A stretch of 24,704 bases of DNA from PUPG01 sp041686485 (GTDB lineage: Bacteria; Bacteroidota; Bacteroidia; Bacteroidales; UBA7960). Location: positions 1 to 24,704 of the forward strand of contig JAWLDT010000038.1 in the NCBI GenBank assembly GCA_041686485.1. Reading direction: 5' to 3'. Below, piece after piece: positions 22,923 through 24,704 of this stretch; position 1 is the first letter of the stretch; every line of letters begins with the position of its first letter. Position numbers and translations under genes: made by a program. The notes beneath the pieces are model-generated. The model had not been told where the DNA came from. It searched no databases and worked only from the letters and a program-made list of their open reading frames with translations.

Positions 22923-23576
22923 TTAGTCGTCACGTCTGAACTTTCCATCGCGCCATGCCTGGAAAAACTCCACCCAGGCCATGGGGTCAAACAGTCGTAC
23001 CGGAGGTGCCTGGCCGGCATGATAGCGCCTGTTTGCCTGCTGTTGAACGTAATGTTTGAAGTTCATACTGCCATCCATCGGCATATGTTCCATCCTTTCC
23101 CGCAGTTCAGCCTGCGCCAGATTACGCATCGCCCGGTCATAATCATCAGAAGGGACATCTGTATGGATAAAAGCATGCCTGAATTGCGCGCGTGTTGGCC
23201 ATGGATATACCACCGTTTCTGACAGGTGGATCGTGTCTTTTGTCATCATTTGAACCGCGGAATACCTTGATTGGGTAAGGGTGTCGGGTATGGCATAAAA
23301 TTTATCCCGATAACCCACAGAGGAAAAACGCAGGGTGTCGTCATCGAATACGGGAATGGAGAAAAAACCATAGTGGTCGGTGGTGGTTCCCCGGTTGGTG
23401 TTTTTAACCCACACAGATGCATAAGGGAGGGGCTCCAGGCTGTCACTGGTTAACACCAGGCCGGTAAATTGTATGACACGACGTGGAGGCTCCTGACTGT
23501 CAACCTGACCGGAAGCCAGTAAAAACATGGCTGCTAAAATCCCGATCAGCAAAAGACGATTCCATGCAAAAGGCAT
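22923..23576 (-). CDS. Secreted protein with CarboxypepD_reg-like domain
   Basis: This protein has 217 residues from the ATG at 23576, with a signal peptide (about 1-27; NRLLLIGILAAMFLLASG). Residues about 35-115 form a carboxypeptidase-regulatory-like beta domain: FTGLVLTSDSLEPLPYASVW, NRGTTTDHYGFFSIPV and LRFSSVGYRDK, the same fold as at the N-terminus of the adjacent TonB receptor. The C-terminal ~100 residues are polar and helical with no family I recognise (AQAELRERMEHMP and FDPMAWVEFFQAW). It is presumably periplasmic or outer-membrane associated. The frame stays open upstream to 23672, but that extension shows no signal-peptide character and the internal Met fits better. It sits 94 bp upstream of the receptor gene, so a shared role is possible but unproven. 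Confidence 0.75.
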   Translation of the reverse strand: MPFAWNRLLLIGILAAMFLLASGQVDSQEPPRRVIQFTGLVLTSDSLEPLPYASVWVKNTNRGTTTDHYGFFSIPVFDDDTLRFSSVGYRDKFYAIPDTLTQSRYSAVQMMTKDTIHLSETVVYPWPTRAQFRHAFIHTDVPSDDYDRAMRNLAQAELRERMEHMPMDGSMNFKHYVQQQANRRYHAGQAPPVRLFDPMAWVEFFQAWRDGKFRRDD

Positions 23577-23701
23577 ATTTTGGTCACTTTTATGCGTAAA
23601 GATACAAATAAACAGGAAGCCGGGGAAACGATAATTTTCGTAGCACGCTTGTTTATAATTCTTTAACATCAAAAAGGTCAGGAATGATGGTGGGTAGAAA
23701 C

Positions 23702-23738
23702 AACAGAGCTGTTGCAGGGTTATTGCAACAGCTCTGTT
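23702..23738 (-). terminator. Strong hairpin after rpmB, lacking a T-run
   Basis: A perfect 15-bp inverted repeat, AACAGAGCTGTTGCA (23702-23716) / TGCAACAGCTCTGTT (23724-23738), with a 7-nt loop lies 20 bp past the rpmB stop. The following minus-strand bases (GTTTC) are not a proper T-run, so it may be a weak terminator, an RNA-stabilising 3' end or a protein-binding site. Confidence 0.6.
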
Positions 23739-23758
23739 ACTGGTTTGCTCATGCTTAT

Positions 23759-23995
23759 TTATTTAAGATAGCCTTTCTGTCTGGCTTCTTTTAAACAGGC
23801 AGAAATCCCTTTTTTGTTAATCGTGCGAATCCCTTTGGCCGACACTTTCAGGGTTATCCAACGGTTTTCCTCAGGGATGAAGAATTTCTTTTCCTGAATG
23901 TTCGGAAGTAACCAACGTTTTGTTTTAATATTGGAATGCGACACGCGATATCCTGTAATCGGCTTTTTCCCTGTGATTTGGCAGATACGTGACAT
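23759..23995 (-). CDS. rpmB: 50S ribosomal protein L28
   Basis: At 78 residues this is the normal L28 length. It begins MSRICQITGKKPITGYRVSH and continues SNIKTKRWLLPNIQ, the family N-terminus that binds 23S rRNA. WITLKVSAKGIRTINKKG follows near the C-terminus. It is a large-subunit component. In many Bacteroidota, rpmB is followed by rpmG and a small DUF4295 gene; here neither follows, and the next gene on the strand is the unrelated secreted protein. A near-consensus promoter lies upstream at 24047-24053. Confidence 0.97.
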   Translation of the reverse strand: MSRICQITGKKPITGYRVSHSNIKTKRWLLPNIQEKKFFIPEENRWITLKVSAKGIRTINKKGISACLKEARQKGYLK

Positions 23996-24046
23996 GTTTT
24001 CTGTATTTTTATGAACTTAAATAATACCACACTTCTAAAAGGAGTG

Positions 24047-24053
24047 CAAAGTA
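24047..24053 (-). promoter_or_regulatory. Near-consensus rpmB promoter TACTTTG
   Basis: TACTTTG on the minus strand has one base fewer than TAnnTTTG, and a TTG is about 22 bp further upstream. It is 52 bp before rpmB in the divergent gap with the J-domain gene. Confidence 0.4.
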
Positions 24054-24150
24054 CGCCAATTTTTTTCTTCTGAACAAGTGTTTTTTAAAAATCTTGATTT
24101 TCGGTAGACGTTTGCGTAATTTAGTAATGTATTTCAAGCCCCCCATTTCT

Positions 24151-24672
24151 ATGAACTACTATGATATTCTGGGTGTTTCGGAAGATGCATCAAGGGCTGG
24201 AATTAAGCGGGCTTTTCGCAGTCATGCCAAGCGGCTTCACCCGGATGTAAATAGTGCACGGGGAGCAAAGAATGATTTTCAGCGTGTTAATGAGGCTTAT
24301 CAGACGCTGGTCGATTATGAGAAGCGTCGTTTATATGATATGCGTCTCAAACATGGCCTGTCGGGCCAAAAGGTTTATTATCGTCCTGCCCGGACATCCG
24401 AGAGCCAATATCGTTCATCCGGTTATGGTTACCGCCCGGAAGCATCGCGAACTTCATCTTCCGCAGCCCGTATCAGTAAGTGGCTGGACCATCTGATGTT
24501 TTTTACGATGCTGATCGCAGGTCTGAGCGCCCTGTTTTATGGTATTTACCGTGCTTTGATAGAACCTGTTGATGAGGTTGATCCTTACCTGAGCATTGCA
24601 TTTGGGTTGGTATTTACAACCCTTTTTCTATTTGGATGGGACAGGAAACGCCGAATGGACAGAGGGAGCTGA
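24151..24672 (+). CDS. Membrane-anchored J-domain protein
   Basis: This 173-residue protein starts at the ATG at 24151. Residues 1 to about 62 are a J-domain, MNYYDILGVSEDASRAGIKR, with the diagnostic His-Pro-Asp in RLHPDVN (helix II-III loop) and a final QTLVDYEKRRLYD. This part should stimulate the ATPase of a DnaK. A Tyr/Ser/Arg-rich linker follows, then two hydrophobic segments (about 115-137 and 148-166; LMFFTMLIAGLSALFYGIY and YLSIAFGLVFTTLFLFGW). The G/F region, zinc fingers and substrate-binding domains of true DnaJ are absent, so it is a specialised class C (type III) co-chaperone that would place DnaK action at the inner membrane. The frame is open further upstream but only through a TTG codon; the ATG gives the canonical J-domain start. 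Confidence 0.9.
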   Translation: MNYYDILGVSEDASRAGIKRAFRSHAKRLHPDVNSARGAKNDFQRVNEAYQTLVDYEKRRLYDMRLKHGLSGQKVYYRPARTSESQYRSSGYGYRPEASRTSSSAARISKWLDHLMFFTMLIAGLSALFYGIYRALIEPVDEVDPYLSIAFGLVFTTLFLFGWDRKRRMDRGS

Positions 24673-24690
24673 CACCTGTGCAGGCCGGGT

Positions 24691-24704
24691 CATTCACCGT
24701 TCAC
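24691..24704. repeat. Possible start of a heptamer array at the right edge
   Basis: The last bases read CATTCACC then GTTCAC, about two heptamer units resembling the GTTCACT/GTTTACC array at 97-131. The window ends here, so array length is unknown. Confidence 0.4.

Overview
The window looks like a chromosomal stretch from a member of the Bacteroidota, probably a Bacteroidales/Marinilabiliales-like lineage (the order is inference). Seven promoter-like sites match the Bacteroidota -7 element TAnnTTTG exactly. There is a TonB-dependent receptor with an N-terminal carboxypeptidase-regulatory-like domain, a second secreted protein with the same kind of domain, and ribosomal proteins and DnaK of the expected type. 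Most genes are housekeeping genes; no phage, IS or CRISPR was recognised.

Layout. 1-250: repeat-rich DNA with two short GC hairpins, two heptamer tandem arrays and one copy of a 46-bp repeat. 251-4990: an SLC13-type carrier with four RCK_C-like domains (-), a macro-domain hydrolase (-), an internally deleted Lon protease ORF (+) and an EamA/DMT transporter (+). This block is bracketed by inverted copies of the 46-bp repeat (45/46 identical), each at the 3' end of the outermost gene. 5051-7229: rplU-rpmA with promoter and terminator, then serS. 7287-12361: a secreted TPR protein, rsmA, a membrane protein with a degenerate PP2C-like domain and a LysM domain, and a D-2-hydroxyacid (phosphoglycerate-type) dehydrogenase. 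12364-13650: aspartate kinase, convergent with the dehydrogenase. 13864-15641: an ECF sigma factor and a MerR/B12-binding (CarH/LitR-like) regulator, separated by about 400 bp with several operator-like repeats. 15965-18126: a short DnaB-like ATPase, a DUF2148 cysteine protein and thiol peroxidase. 18303-23995 (all -): dnaK, a TonB-dependent receptor, a secreted CarboxypepD_reg-like protein and rpmB. 24151-24672: a small membrane J-domain protein (+), after which the window ends in what may be another heptamer array.

Functional groupings that can be argued: translation (rplU, rpmA, serS, rsmA, rpmB); stress and chaperone functions (tpx, dnaK, J-domain protein, Lon remnant); amino-acid biosynthesis (dehydrogenase, aspartate kinase); and a likely light- or cobalamin-responsive switch (MerR-B12 plus ECF sigma) whose targets are not in the window. 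The points most worth a second look are the PP2C-like protein that has lost its metal ligands, the deleted Lon, the perfect inverted DnaA-box pair around a promoter, the repeat-bounded block, and the phased repeats between the MerR and sigma genes.
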